Counted from the stretch's first letter, positions 7,268 through 15,546 are shown. The stretch: 52,537 bases of DNA from an uncultured Alistipes sp. (GCA_900768045.1 CAAGBL010000096.1:1-52537); one strand, 5' to 3'. Made by a program: numbers and translations. The notes: generated from the letters alone by a model not told the origin.

Positions 7268-9451
7268 CTATTCAATATTGTATAGTTGGGTTTTTTTGCC
7301 GTCTTTCCACTCGACAATGCCGCCATTGTGTGATTGTAGGTAGATGGGCAACTGCCAGCCATTGTTAGGTAGCTCGTACTTGAGCTCTACAACAACATTG
7401 TCGAAGGCGTCAATAATGCCATACTTGCCCTCGTTCATCACGACATATAGTCCGCTATACTCCCTCAATGGAGCCAAGTCTTCGTAGTTGGCGCTAATCT
7501 GCTCTCCCTGTTTGTTGATGAGATACCAGAAGTTGCCGTTGTATACCGCTGCGCTGCCATTGCAGAAGCTGTGTGCTTTGTTAAAGCGATGTGAGATGGC
7601 TGGCGATAGTCTCTTGTCTAAGAATGTATAGGTCGAGTCGTTGTTCTTGACAAGCATGCGGTCATCACTCATGTCATATATCTCCTGGTATTCGTCATAC
7701 GACAATATCTTGCGAGTGTCAAGATCTATGATTGTGTTCTTCCACGACGAAACCTTCGATCCGATGACGTTGTCGAAGAGGCACGAGGTGTTTTGTAGAA
7801 TGATGTTTAACGCAAGAACCTCGCCAACCTTATTTATGATATGTGTTCGGTCGTCGCCAACGCAATTAAGCAATTTGTAGTTGTCGTTGAATGGATAGAT
7901 GCCGCCCATCACATTACCATACATCTTGCCGTCGATATATAGCGTTTTTATGTAGTCGTCTGCTGTGTCGACAAATTTTGCATCGCAGCTAAACCAACTT
8001 GTCTCCCAGTCGGAATATGGTGTAACATCGCTACCATGCTCAATCTTTTGATTGTCGAGCTTAAGGTTGCCATCATAATCGTAGAGTGCATAGATGTACT
8101 CCGACCACTCCCACTCATCGTCAGTGTGGTATTTTATCGACTTTATTGCAGCTATGCCACTAATCCAAAGTCCAATCTGTATATACTTAGGCTCTAAAAT
8201 ATACTCGCCCTTGGTGTTGATTATACCCTGTTTGCCATTGAGCGAAACAATAGCCATGCCTCGCTCCGTAGTGCACTCCTCAAGGCCGTCAGTGCTCTTT
8301 TGATAGAAGTATTTATCGAACATGCTGTCGAACTGAGGCTCAAAAATTATGTTGCCCTCAAGGTCGCAATAACCCACCTTGCCCTCATTGTTGGCAAAGC
8401 GAATGAGCGCCAATTTGTCGATATTATTGCTGAGGATAACATAGCCATTATTTTGAGCTACACTGCATTGTAGCGCATAGAAATTGGCGTTGTAGCCGTT
8501 GCGAACGTAGTAGCGTACGAATTTGCCCAGGTCGCCACTCTCCAGGATGTCGAATATGTCGATGCGGTTTTGGGCATCTGCCACATAGGTTGTGGTGGGG
8601 TAGTACTCTATAAATTGAGCAAGCGCCTCACGGCTATCTTCGAGCGTTGGGTACTCTATGTTGGCCATGGTTTGCTTAATCTCTGCCATATTGCTGTGAT
8701 CGGGATATAGCTCCACAAACCACTTCATGTCATTGAGATTCTTGGTGCTGAATATGCGCTTATAGCGCAACTCCATAAGATGATTTGCAACCAAGTCTAT
8801 ATTTGTGTGGTTGGGATAAGTAGCTATAAAGGTCTCAACAACTCCCTCAATGTCACTCTTCATCGCCTCGTCGTAGCGTAGGTTCATAAGCACTGTTGCC
8901 ACCTCATCGTAGTATGCCGACTGAGGATAGGTGTCTAAGAAGAAGTTACACTTTGCGATTGTTGCACGCTCCATAATCACATTATAGCGGCAACGCTCAA
9001 GGTGCTGCTCAATCTCAGATAGTCTGTGGTGGCCTGCCTGCTGGGCAAGAGCAATGTAGCTCACATAAAGCTCCTCATTGTCTTGCTCGATGACATAGCC
9101 GCATGATTCATTCTCGATATTGGTAATGACATCACTAAGCGAGATATCGAGTTTGTGAAACACCTTCTCGGCGTTCTCTGAACTGCGTATCTCGTTGATA
9201 TGTTTTGCGAGAATTTTGTAGCCCTCTATCTTGTTTGAGCCTGGCTGCTTGGGCATGTTGAAGAGCGCTGCCTTGGCAAGGTAGCACATCTCGGGCATCT
9301 TCTCTGTGGTCTTGTCGTTAATCTTTTGAAAGTGCTCGGTGCTTGCAGCAATGTCGTTTTCGGCCAAACTCTTAAATACAGCTCTTGGATTTTGAGCTGT
9401 GGCTATCTGTGCGCTAAGGAAAAGAACGATGAGTAGTGATAGTCGTTTCAT
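7268..9451 (-). CDS. exported WG-repeat protein, 727 aa (second of three paralogues)
   Basis: I start it at the ATG that gives MKRLSLLIVLFLSAQIATAQ, a clear signal peptide 11 bp after the upstream gene; a longer frame to 9502 would overlap that gene. The N-terminal motif AVFKSLAENDIAASTEHFQK, then MPEMCYLAKAALFNMPKQPG, is shared with both neighbours. Helical repeats fill about 25-330. WG repeats follow: GKVGYCDLEGNIIFEPQFD, GKQGIINTKGEYILEPKYI, NFWYLINKQGEQISANYED, GKYGIIDAFDNVVVELKYE. The copies are strongly diverged from each other, so the duplication is old and all three are presumably kept for different partners. Function unknown. Confidence 0.82.
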   Translation of the reverse strand: MKRLSLLIVLFLSAQIATAQNPRAVFKSLAENDIAASTEHFQKINDKTTEKMPEMCYLAKAALFNMPKQPGSNKIEGYKILAKHINEIRSSENAEKVFHKLDISLSDVITNIENESCGYVIEQDNEELYVSYIALAQQAGHHRLSEIEQHLERCRYNVIMERATIAKCNFFLDTYPQSAYYDEVATVLMNLRYDEAMKSDIEGVVETFIATYPNHTNIDLVANHLMELRYKRIFSTKNLNDMKWFVELYPDHSNMAEIKQTMANIEYPTLEDSREALAQFIEYYPTTTYVADAQNRIDIFDILESGDLGKFVRYYVRNGYNANFYALQCSVAQNNGYVILSNNIDKLALIRFANNEGKVGYCDLEGNIIFEPQFDSMFDKYFYQKSTDGLEECTTERGMAIVSLNGKQGIINTKGEYILEPKYIQIGLWISGIAAIKSIKYHTDDEWEWSEYIYALYDYDGNLKLDNQKIEHGSDVTPYSDWETSWFSCDAKFVDTADDYIKTLYIDGKMYGNVMGGIYPFNDNYKLLNCVGDDRTHIINKVGEVLALNIILQNTSCLFDNVIGSKVSSWKNTIIDLDTRKILSYDEYQEIYDMSDDRMLVKNNDSTYTFLDKRLSPAISHRFNKAHSFCNGSAAVYNGNFWYLINKQGEQISANYEDLAPLREYSGLYVVMNEGKYGIIDAFDNVVVELKYELPNNGWQLPIYLQSHNGGIVEWKDGKKTQLYNIE

Positions 9452-9462
9452 ATCTATATGCT

Positions 9463-11649
9463 TTATTTGCTGAATATTAGACTCTTTGTGCCGTCGCCCC
9501 ACTCGATAACGCCATTTGTGCAGTTTACCGATGATAGCTTATCTGAAGTGTAGTGACTCTGCTTTATTGGCTGGTGCTCAATCTCTACTATTATGTCGTC
9601 GTTGGCATCTACGATTCCGCACTTGCCATTGAGCATAACCTTATATAGGCCCTTACAGCCGCTAAGTGGCGCAATATCATCGTAGTAGGCGCTAATCTGC
9701 TTGCCACTCTTATCTATGATATATCCCTGGCTTCCCTTGATTACCGCTGCCGTACCACAGCTAAAGCTGTAGGCTCGGTCGTAGCGTTGGTTGATTACAG
9801 GCGTAAGGTTACGGCCAACAAATCCGAAGCTGTTGTCGAGATATTGCACTAAGATAACATCGTCACTCATAGCCCACATATCCCTAAACTTATCTTTCGA
9901 GATTATAGACTGCTTGTCGAGGTCGATGACGCATCTGTTGCCCGAAGAAATCGACTCGGCCATAACAATATTGTTGTATATGACCTCGATGTCGTACGAG
10001 TGGAAATTTAGTGTTATGACATTTCCGTTGCGTGAAATCACGTTTATCTTCTCATCATTCTGCGCCTGGAACCAGCGATAGTGGGGTGTTAGCTCGTGGA
10101 AGCCTCCGTATGCCGAGCCGATATATTTGCCATCTACATAAAGGCTCTTCTCCCACTCGTCGTATGAGTCTTTGATAGTTACTTGTGTGCTAAACCATGT
10201 TGTGTCCCAGTTGTGGAATGTGGTAGCGCTGGGGCCTGTGGTGTAGCTGCGCTCGTCGGCAACCTTGACACCCTTGTAGTCGTATACGCTACAATTAAGC
10301 ACCCCCCTTTGGTCGGCAGATGCCGAGTTCGACTTTACGCAAATAACCTCATTGTCTAAAAATGCTATGTCGGTATATTCGGTAGGGATAACGAGCCTAC
10401 CTTGGTTGTTTATTGCTCCCATCTTGTTGTCCTTGACAACCAATGCCATGCCTCGCTCCGTTGTGCACTCAAAAATATCTTTGGCATGCTTGCTTGGAAT
10501 GCCTAAGCCCATATATCCTTTGAGCTCGTATTGCGCCTCGACAGCAACACGTCCCTCATGGTTGAGGTAGCCCACCTTGCCGTCTATGGTGCGGAAACGT
10601 ATTAGTGATACGGAGGTAATGTCTTGGCTAAGAATTATATAGCCATGCTTCTTAGCTATCGCATGCTGCATTCGTGTATAGTTGCGGTCGTAGCCACTCT
10701 TCTTAATGTACTGGAATATCTCGCCAATATCGCCCCTCTCAATAATGCGGAATACCACGATTCGGCTCTTAGCCTCAGCTGCTTGACGCACCTTGGGGTA
10801 GTATTCAACAAAGGCCTCAAGAGCCTCACGGCTATCCTCAAGCGTGGGGTACTCGATGTTTGCCATAATCTGCTTAAGGCTATCCATTAGATGATAGTTG
10901 GGGTAGCGGTCAACAAACCAACGCATCTGGTTGATATCCTCAGAGCGTACAATGCGCTTGTATCGCTGCTCCATAAGGCGTGTCGTTACGTTGTCAACCC
11001 TCTCGTGGTCAGGAAAGTTGGCAATAAACGACTCCATTATAGCCTCGTCTGTTGTCTTCATCGCCTCGTCGTAGTATAGGTTGGTGCGATGCGCCTCGAC
11101 CTCAGGGCGATACTCCGACTCTGAAAACTCACTAAGGAAGGCGTCACATGCACCTATGCTGCGCTGCTTTATAACGCCCTCGTATACCTTCGTCTCGAGC
11201 TTTTTTCTAATTGTTGTGATGTCGCTGTGGTTGCCAATGGCGGCTAAGCGTAGGTAGTCACGATATGCCGTTTCGCTGTTCTTTGCTACGACAGCCTCAA
11301 ATGAGCGCTGCTCAATGGTGCGTATAACCTCGTCGAGCGTTGTGTCGTCGCCCTTGAATACCTTTTCGCTATTTAGCGACTCCCTAATCTCCGAGATGTG
11401 TGTTGCCAACATCTCGTAGCCACGTAGCTTGTCGGCCTCGCTCTGCTCCTCCATGTTTAGTAGGGCAGCCTCCACCAAGATGCACATCTCGGGCATCTCA
11501 TTGCGTGTTTTGATGTTTATCTTCTCGAGACGCTCTATCGCTTTTGGCTTGTCGCCCTCTATGATGCTCTTTATAACGGCACGTGGCGACTGCGCCATGG
11601 CACTAATGACGCAAAGTATCGAGAGTAGTGTTATGCAAATCTTCTTCAT
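9463..11649 (-). CDS. exported WG-repeat protein, 728 aa (first of three paralogues)
   Basis: The frame is open to 11775, but a strong promoter lies at 11711-11742, inside that extension. I therefore start at the ATG giving MKKICITLLSILCVISAMAQ, a signal peptide. The conserved start AVIKSIIEGDKPKAIERLEK and the MPEMCILVEAALLNMEEQSE block mark the shared N-terminal helical domain (about 20-330). WG repeats in the C-terminal half: GKVGYLNHEGRVAVEAQYE, NKMGAINNQGRLVIPTEYT, GSQGYIIDKSGKQISAYYD, GKCGIVDANDDIIVEIEHQ. It is the promoter-proximal gene of the three-gene operon. No homologue with known function is recognised. Confidence 0.82.
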   Translation of the reverse strand: MKKICITLLSILCVISAMAQSPRAVIKSIIEGDKPKAIERLEKINIKTRNEMPEMCILVEAALLNMEEQSEADKLRGYEMLATHISEIRESLNSEKVFKGDDTTLDEVIRTIEQRSFEAVVAKNSETAYRDYLRLAAIGNHSDITTIRKKLETKVYEGVIKQRSIGACDAFLSEFSESEYRPEVEAHRTNLYYDEAMKTTDEAIMESFIANFPDHERVDNVTTRLMEQRYKRIVRSEDINQMRWFVDRYPNYHLMDSLKQIMANIEYPTLEDSREALEAFVEYYPKVRQAAEAKSRIVVFRIIERGDIGEIFQYIKKSGYDRNYTRMQHAIAKKHGYIILSQDITSVSLIRFRTIDGKVGYLNHEGRVAVEAQYELKGYMGLGIPSKHAKDIFECTTERGMALVVKDNKMGAINNQGRLVIPTEYTDIAFLDNEVICVKSNSASADQRGVLNCSVYDYKGVKVADERSYTTGPSATTFHNWDTTWFSTQVTIKDSYDEWEKSLYVDGKYIGSAYGGFHELTPHYRWFQAQNDEKINVISRNGNVITLNFHSYDIEVIYNNIVMAESISSGNRCVIDLDKQSIISKDKFRDMWAMSDDVILVQYLDNSFGFVGRNLTPVINQRYDRAYSFSCGTAAVIKGSQGYIIDKSGKQISAYYDDIAPLSGCKGLYKVMLNGKCGIVDANDDIIVEIEHQPIKQSHYTSDKLSSVNCTNGVIEWGDGTKSLIFSK

Positions 11650-11710
11650 AAAGCTAAGATGTAGGTTCATTATGCGTAGCTCCAACCCCACGGAGCAGAT
11701 AATAATCCCC

Positions 11711-11742
11711 CAAAGGTATAAAATATATCGGATAACTCCAAA
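11711..11742 (-). promoter_or_regulatory. consensus Bacteroidetes promoter of the WG-repeat operon
   Basis: On the minus strand TTTG (11742-11739), exactly 20 bp, then TACCTTTG (11718-11711). It matches the consensus at every fixed position. The expected leader to the ATG at 11649 is about 55 nt, which decides the start of the first WG gene. Confidence 0.8.
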
Positions 11743-11973
11743 TTGCTTTAAATGTAAATAGGTATATTTTCTCAAATACTAACGTAAAATATGCGGATTG
11801 TTAGTGTGCTGCTTGAGCTAAATTTTGTGATTTTTCTGTTTTGCATGTATATTTGCTCGGTTTTGGCAAATTTTTGAGGGTAATTCGCATTTTGTGTAAA
11901 ATATTGATTTACAATGTATTAAAAATGGTGTAAAAAATATTTGAAAAAAAAGAGTAAATTTTTTCATAAAAAG

Positions 11974-12005
11974 TTTGGTGGATAATAAAAAGTGTTATAT
12001 CTTTG
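11974..12005 (+). promoter_or_regulatory. promoter of tRNA-Lys
   Basis: TTTG (11974-11977), 20 bp, TATCTTTG (11998-12005): a full match to the Bacteroidetes consensus, 25 bp before the tRNA. Confidence 0.8.
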
Positions 12006-12030
12006 CACTCGCAATCGAAAAGAAAGCAAT

Positions 12031-12103
12031 GCCTCTTTAGCTCAGTTGGTAGAGCACGACACTCTTAATGTTGGGGTCCAGGGTTCGAGCCCCTGAGGGG
12101 GTA
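12031..12103 (+). tRNA. tRNA-Lys (anticodon CTT)
   Basis: A complete 73-nt cloverleaf. The acceptor stem is 12031-12037 with 12096-12102 and contains several G-U pairs; the discriminator base is A at 12103. The anticodon loop CTCTTAA gives anticodon CTT, which reads AAG (Lys). The T arm is CAGGG-TTCGAGC-CCCTG. The 3' CCA is not encoded. Its last 14 nt form the start of the 71-bp direct repeat that bounds the downstream island. Confidence 0.95.
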
Positions 12104-12160
12104 CAGAAAGCGAGAAACGAAAGTTTCTCGCTTTTTTGTTGCTATTCAGTGAGTTACGAT
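12090..12160 (+). repeat. attL-like direct repeat (tRNA 3' end plus terminator)
   Basis: 71 bp, starting in the T loop of the tRNA and running 57 bp past it. It recurs at 15476-15546 with one mismatch (G at 12100, A at 15486). It includes the tRNA terminator hairpin. Direct repeats of a tRNA 3' end are the usual scar of site-specific integration. Confidence 0.92.
12107..12137 (+). terminator. terminator of tRNA-Lys
   Basis: A 12-bp perfect stem (12107-12118 with 12123-12134) closed by a GAAA tetraloop and followed by T residues. It is copied in the distal repeat at 15493-15523. Confidence 0.85.
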
Positions 12161-12196
12161 GCATTGGGTGTAACCCTCTGAAACAGCGCTTCTTAC

Positions 12197-12229
12197 ATTG
12201 TCTATTATTTGTCTATTCGTTGTCCACTT
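12197..12229. repeat. three 11-bp phased repeats (TTGTCTATT type)
   Basis: ATTGTCTATT, TTTGTCTATT and GTTGTCCACT follow each other at 11-bp steps (12197, 12208, 12219), one helical turn apart. They lie 37 bp inside the left direct repeat. This spacing suggests a protein-binding array, possibly recombinase arm sites. Confidence 0.5.
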
Positions 12230-12264
12230 TCCCCCTCTATTTTTACCCCCGAAAGATACCTCCC

Positions 12265-12316
12265 GGTGAGTAATACGAGAGTTATCCGAAAACATCCGTT
12301 TTTTACTCACCTTTTT
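12265..12316 (+). terminator. possible terminator inside the island's left end
   Basis: GGTGAGTAA (12265-12273) and TTACTCACC (12303-12311) form a 9-bp perfect stem with a 29-nt loop, followed by five T. It lies between the tRNA and the nuclease gene with no frame upstream of it, so it may shield the island or be left over from a lost gene. Confidence 0.4.
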
Positions 12317-12382
12317 CGTGCTAGAAAATATAAATTATAGAATCCATATCTCCGTATTGAAATTATTATTAACTTTACAGAA

Positions 12383-12396
12383 AAGATTATAATCTT
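12383..12396. promoter_or_regulatory. 14-bp palindrome upstream of the nuclease gene, possible operator
   Basis: AAGATTATAATCTT is a perfect 14-bp palindrome ending 12 bp before the nuclease ATG. A weak -7-like TAACTTTA (12370-12377) lies just upstream, so a protein bound to the palindrome would cover the transcription start. Confidence 0.45.
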
Positions 12397-12408
12397 AAAT
12401 ATAGAGAT

Positions 12409-13350
12409 ATGGAGAAATTTGAAGAATTGGCCCAAAGAAAATTTGGCGTAGATGCAGATGTGCTATACAATGTGCTTAAGACTAGTGCAGGAGCAGAAGG
12501 TTATATCTTCGGAGCTATTGGTGAAAACCTATTTAAACTTTATGCAGAGCAAAATGGATATGAAGTTTTAAGGATTAAAGAAAAACCAGAAGGTGGATAT
12601 GATGCAAAAACGGATGATGCTAGAGGTGATTTTTACATCCGTAAAAAAGGAAATCAAAAGGATGAATGGTATGTAGTAGAATGTAAAAGCGTTAAATCTA
12701 ATGCGGAAAAGAGATTAGGATTTACCGATAAAAGCAAATTGGCTAGATTCTTAGCAAAACATTCATTTGAGCGAGTAAAGCATTTGCAGAGTATTTATGA
12801 TAAAGGTTTGAAAGCCTATCAAAATGCCAAAGACTCGTTTAAGGGAGATAAAACGAAGTTTCCTGCTTTTAGATGGAGTAAATTGAATCCAGGTGCAGGT
12901 ATTCCTGATTTATCTCATTTTTGGAAAAGCAAGAAAGATATTGAGAAATGGCTAGATTCGTTTTCTGACGATAAGTATACTGAGTCTGCATATTGGGATT
13001 TAGAAGCTCCTGTCCGCCTAATTCAAACTCACATGCCTTCTACTAGGGAGGATAATCTAGGAATAAAAAGTACTGGTCCATTAGTATCTGAATTTAATAT
13101 TTTGTGTTTAGATCTTTTTTTACGCACAGGTAAGCATGAGTTCGTTTTTGTAAATAGTCAAGATCTCAACCATCAGGCAAAAGCTCCTAATCATTTACAG
13201 CAAAATTACACTATAGATATATTAATAGAGAAGGATGGTTTTGCTCTTCATGATCTTTTAAACCCTTGGTATAGAAGCCTTGACGAGTGTATAGCCAAAT
13301 CCAAACCTAAGGCAAGAAAACTTGACGAAACACAATTAGACAGAAGATAA
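12409..13350 (+). CDS. putative PD-(D/E)XK restriction endonuclease, 313 aa
   Basis: Cytoplasmic, 313 aa. Residues 35-41 (GAIGENL) carry a conserved Glu typical of the first helix in PD-(D/E)XK nucleases. Asp74 (in GDFYI) and Glu91-Cys-Lys93 (in VVECKSVKS), 17 residues apart, are the expected metal and catalytic residues. The rest (about 160-313) matches nothing I know and may hold the DNA-contacting part. It lacks the helicase/translocase motifs of HsdR, so cleavage would not need ATP. It is followed 50 bp later by the methyltransferase gene, so the pair reads as restriction plus modification. The codon usage is AT-rich compared with flanking genes, a sign of transfer. It could instead be a nuclease with another role; confidence in nuclease is moderate. 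Confidence 0.68.
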   Translation: MEKFEELAQRKFGVDADVLYNVLKTSAGAEGYIFGAIGENLFKLYAEQNGYEVLRIKEKPEGGYDAKTDDARGDFYIRKKGNQKDEWYVVECKSVKSNAEKRLGFTDKSKLARFLAKHSFERVKHLQSIYDKGLKAYQNAKDSFKGDKTKFPAFRWSKLNPGAGIPDLSHFWKSKKDIEKWLDSFSDDKYTESAYWDLEAPVRLIQTHMPSTREDNLGIKSTGPLVSEFNILCLDLFLRTGKHEFVFVNSQDLNHQAKAPNHLQQNYTIDILIEKDGFALHDLLNPWYRSLDECIAKSKPKARKLDETQLDRR

Positions 13351-13382
13351 TTTGCATATTACACAAATGTGTATTATCTTTG
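13351..13382 (+). promoter_or_regulatory. promoter of the methyltransferase gene with dyad in its spacer
   Basis: TTTG (13351-13354), 20 bp, TATCTTTG (13375-13382): full consensus, beginning on the base after the nuclease stop codon. The spacer contains the dyad TACACA-AA-TGTGTA (13360-13373), placed where a repressor would block polymerase. The methylase can thus be made independently of the nuclease. Confidence 0.78.
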
Positions 13383-13400
13383 ACTCGGAAATGAAACAAT

Positions 13401-15383
13401 ATGACCATGAAAAGTAATAATACACATTTAAGAGTAGGAGAGAGCCTTTTAAGACGATTTGAGGAAATCCATGATTATATATATGCTAATGAAGGGCTCT
13501 CTTCTCATCAAACATTGAACGAATTTATAAAAATTCTGTTCATTAAAATCTTTGATGAGAATCAGAGTACACAACAATTCTATATTACAGCAGCAGAACT
13601 GACTCATAATTCAGAGGATGTTTCAAGGAGAATTATTAAACTTTTCCAATTTGCAAAACAAGAATACCAAGACATATTTGAGGAGTCAGATTCGTTAAAT
13701 ATGTCTAGCAAGACATTGTCGTTTATTGTTAATAAACTGCAACATGTAAACCTTGTCAATGACTCAAACGATGCAAGTGGATTGGCTTTCCAAAAATTTC
13801 TATCGCATCATGAAAAAGAAGGTAGAGGACAATTTTTCACACCTCAGCCTGTGATAGATTTCTGTGTAAAGATGATAGATCCACAGCCTCATGAAACTAT
13901 TATAGATCCATGTTGCGGTAGTGGTGGTTTTTTGTATTCATCACTTAAATATTTGCAAACTCACAATCAGAACTTTGATAGCAATTCGTTTATATCCAGC
14001 AGTTTGTGTGGTATTGATATTAATAAGGATATAGCTAAAATTGCAAAAATGAAGTTGTTGCTAGAAGCTAATACCCCTAATAATATTATATGTAGCAATT
14101 CTCTTGATGATATTGACACATTGCAATTACAGATTAATGCACAAAGTAATTCAAAATTTGAAGGGTTTGATATTTTATTAACTAATCCTCCATTTGGAAC
14201 ATCAGGGAAGATTACAGATCCATATATTCTACACAAGTATGATATGGGATATAAATGGAAATCTGATGGGAATATATGTGTCAAAACAAAGACGCTTAGT
14301 AATGGCCAGCCTGCTGAGATATTGTTTATCGAACGATGTTTGCAATTGTTAAAAGAAGGCGGTCGAATGGGTATTGTTTTACCTAATGGACATTTTGAGA
14401 ATCCGTCGTTGGATTATTTGAGGTACTATATAAAGCAGAAGGCTAAAATATTAGGAGTAGTAAATTTGCCTCAAGAAACATTTATTCCATATGGTACGGG
14501 TGTAAAGACTTCGTTATTGTTCTTGGAAAAACAAACATTAAATTATGATTTAGAGTATCCACTATTCTTTGGCAAAATAACGAAGTTAGGTTATCAAGGA
14601 AACAAAAATGGAACACCAATTTACCGAAAGGATAAGTTGGGTAATATCGTACTGAAAAATGGGACGCCAATCATTGATGAGGATTTCACGAATGTATTAG
14701 CTGATTATAAACAATATAAATTGAACGGATGTCGCTCTTTTGATAGCTTATCATATGTTGTGGATTACAACGAATTGAATAGTCGTTTGGATTACGATTT
14801 TTATTCTCCTGCTAATCATGACATATTAAACAAAATATCTGCATCATCAGTTAAGCTTGGTGATGTTGTTGATATTGTAAAAACCAAGAGCCTCAAATTA
14901 AAGAATAAAGAACTTGATGTGGAATATGTAGAGCTTTCAGATATTAATGCTCATTCATTAGAAATTATTAATTCTACAAATTATAAAGTTCACGAATTAC
15001 CAAGTAGAGCCTCTTATGAATTAAAGGAGTCTGATATTATTACAGCCGTCGCAGGTAATTCTATCGGCACAGAGAAGCACGCATCTGCAATTGTAACAAA
15101 ACGACATGAAGATTGCATCTGTACCAATGGATTGAGAGTATTGCGTAATCCTAAAATAGATAAGCACTACCTACTATTCTATTTGAGAAGCGAGTTGTTT
15201 TTAAAGCAAGTTATGATGTACAGAACAGGTGCAGCAATTCCAAGTTTATCTGATAAAGATTTGGCAAATATAATGGTGTACATCCCTAATGAAGATATGG
15301 TTAAACAGATATCTGAGAGAGTCCAACGATCACTTGCAATGCGTATAGAAAGCTCACAAATTTTAGACTCAATATCGCTATAA
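13401..15383 (+). CDS. N6-adenine DNA methyltransferase fused to a single specificity (TRD) domain
   Basis: 660 aa. Order: an HsdM-N-like helical region (about 10-130), GQFFTPQ (143-149), SAM-binding motif DPCCGSGGF (169-177), catalytic NPPF (262-265), then a type I HsdS-like target recognition domain (about 480-655, starting VKLGDVVDIV and including the typical AIPSLSDKDLANI helix-turn). The enzyme would methylate an adenine at a site read by its own C-terminal domain. Only one TRD is present, so either the site is asymmetric or the protein dimerises. The M-S fusion with a separate small nuclease resembles split type IIG/IIB systems rather than type I. ATG at 13401 is used because it is the first after the promoter; ATG 13407 is also possible. 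Confidence 0.85.
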   Translation: MTMKSNNTHLRVGESLLRRFEEIHDYIYANEGLSSHQTLNEFIKILFIKIFDENQSTQQFYITAAELTHNSEDVSRRIIKLFQFAKQEYQDIFEESDSLNMSSKTLSFIVNKLQHVNLVNDSNDASGLAFQKFLSHHEKEGRGQFFTPQPVIDFCVKMIDPQPHETIIDPCCGSGGFLYSSLKYLQTHNQNFDSNSFISSSLCGIDINKDIAKIAKMKLLLEANTPNNIICSNSLDDIDTLQLQINAQSNSKFEGFDILLTNPPFGTSGKITDPYILHKYDMGYKWKSDGNICVKTKTLSNGQPAEILFIERCLQLLKEGGRMGIVLPNGHFENPSLDYLRYYIKQKAKILGVVNLPQETFIPYGTGVKTSLLFLEKQTLNYDLEYPLFFGKITKLGYQGNKNGTPIYRKDKLGNIVLKNGTPIIDEDFTNVLADYKQYKLNGCRSFDSLSYVVDYNELNSRLDYDFYSPANHDILNKISASSVKLGDVVDIVKTKSLKLKNKELDVEYVELSDINAHSLEIINSTNYKVHELPSRASYELKESDIITAVAGNSIGTEKHASAIVTKRHEDCICTNGLRVLRNPKIDKHYLLFYLRSELFLKQVMMYRTGAAIPSLSDKDLANIMVYIPNEDMVKQISERVQRSLAMRIESSQILDSISL

Positions 15384-15475
15384 ACCCATTGCGACAAAAG
15401 TGTTGAACCTATACAGAACCAAATGTAGCGAAATAGGCGTTGTAGGCGCTTAAAAACCAATACATTATACCCCCT

Positions 15476-15546
15476 CCCCTGAGGGAGTACAGAAAGCGAG
15501 AAACGAAAGTTTCTCGCTTTTTTGTTGCTATTCAGTGAGTTACGAT
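15476..15546 (+). repeat. attR-like direct repeat (displaced tRNA 3' end)
   Basis: The second copy of the 71-bp repeat. It contains only the last 14 nt of the tRNA and no upstream tRNA body. The mismatch (A at 15486) would break a C-G pair of the acceptor stem, consistent with a displaced, unselected copy. It carries a second copy of the tRNA terminator. Confidence 0.92.

Larger units (their letters stand above)
11650..12030. other. intergenic region between WG operon and tRNA-Lys
   Basis: Holds the WG promoter (minus) and the tRNA promoter (plus). Between them, 11760-11970 is very AT-rich with several A and T runs. I see no gene, repeat or hairpin worth naming there. Confidence 0.6.
12090..15546. 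mobile_element. tRNA-Lys-associated restriction-modification island
   Basis: A segment of about 3.4 kb bounded by two 71-bp direct repeats that begin in the tRNA-Lys gene. It is visibly more AT-rich than the flanks and carries just two genes, a PD-(D/E)XK nuclease and a methyltransferase with a fused recognition domain. No integrase, relaxase or transposase frame is present, so the element is either the remnant of a larger integrative element or a cassette that depends on a recombinase encoded elsewhere. A set of 11-bp phased repeats just inside the left end could be recombinase arm sites. Confidence 0.8.

Noticed and set aside
9452..9502. Upstream extension of the second WG gene (MGRRHKESN...)
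   Set aside because: It would overlap the preceding gene and put the signal peptide 17 residues inside the protein.
12104..12408. Hidden integrase or small gene at the left end of the island
   Set aside because: No frame of useful length or motif was found; only repeats, a hairpin and a palindrome.
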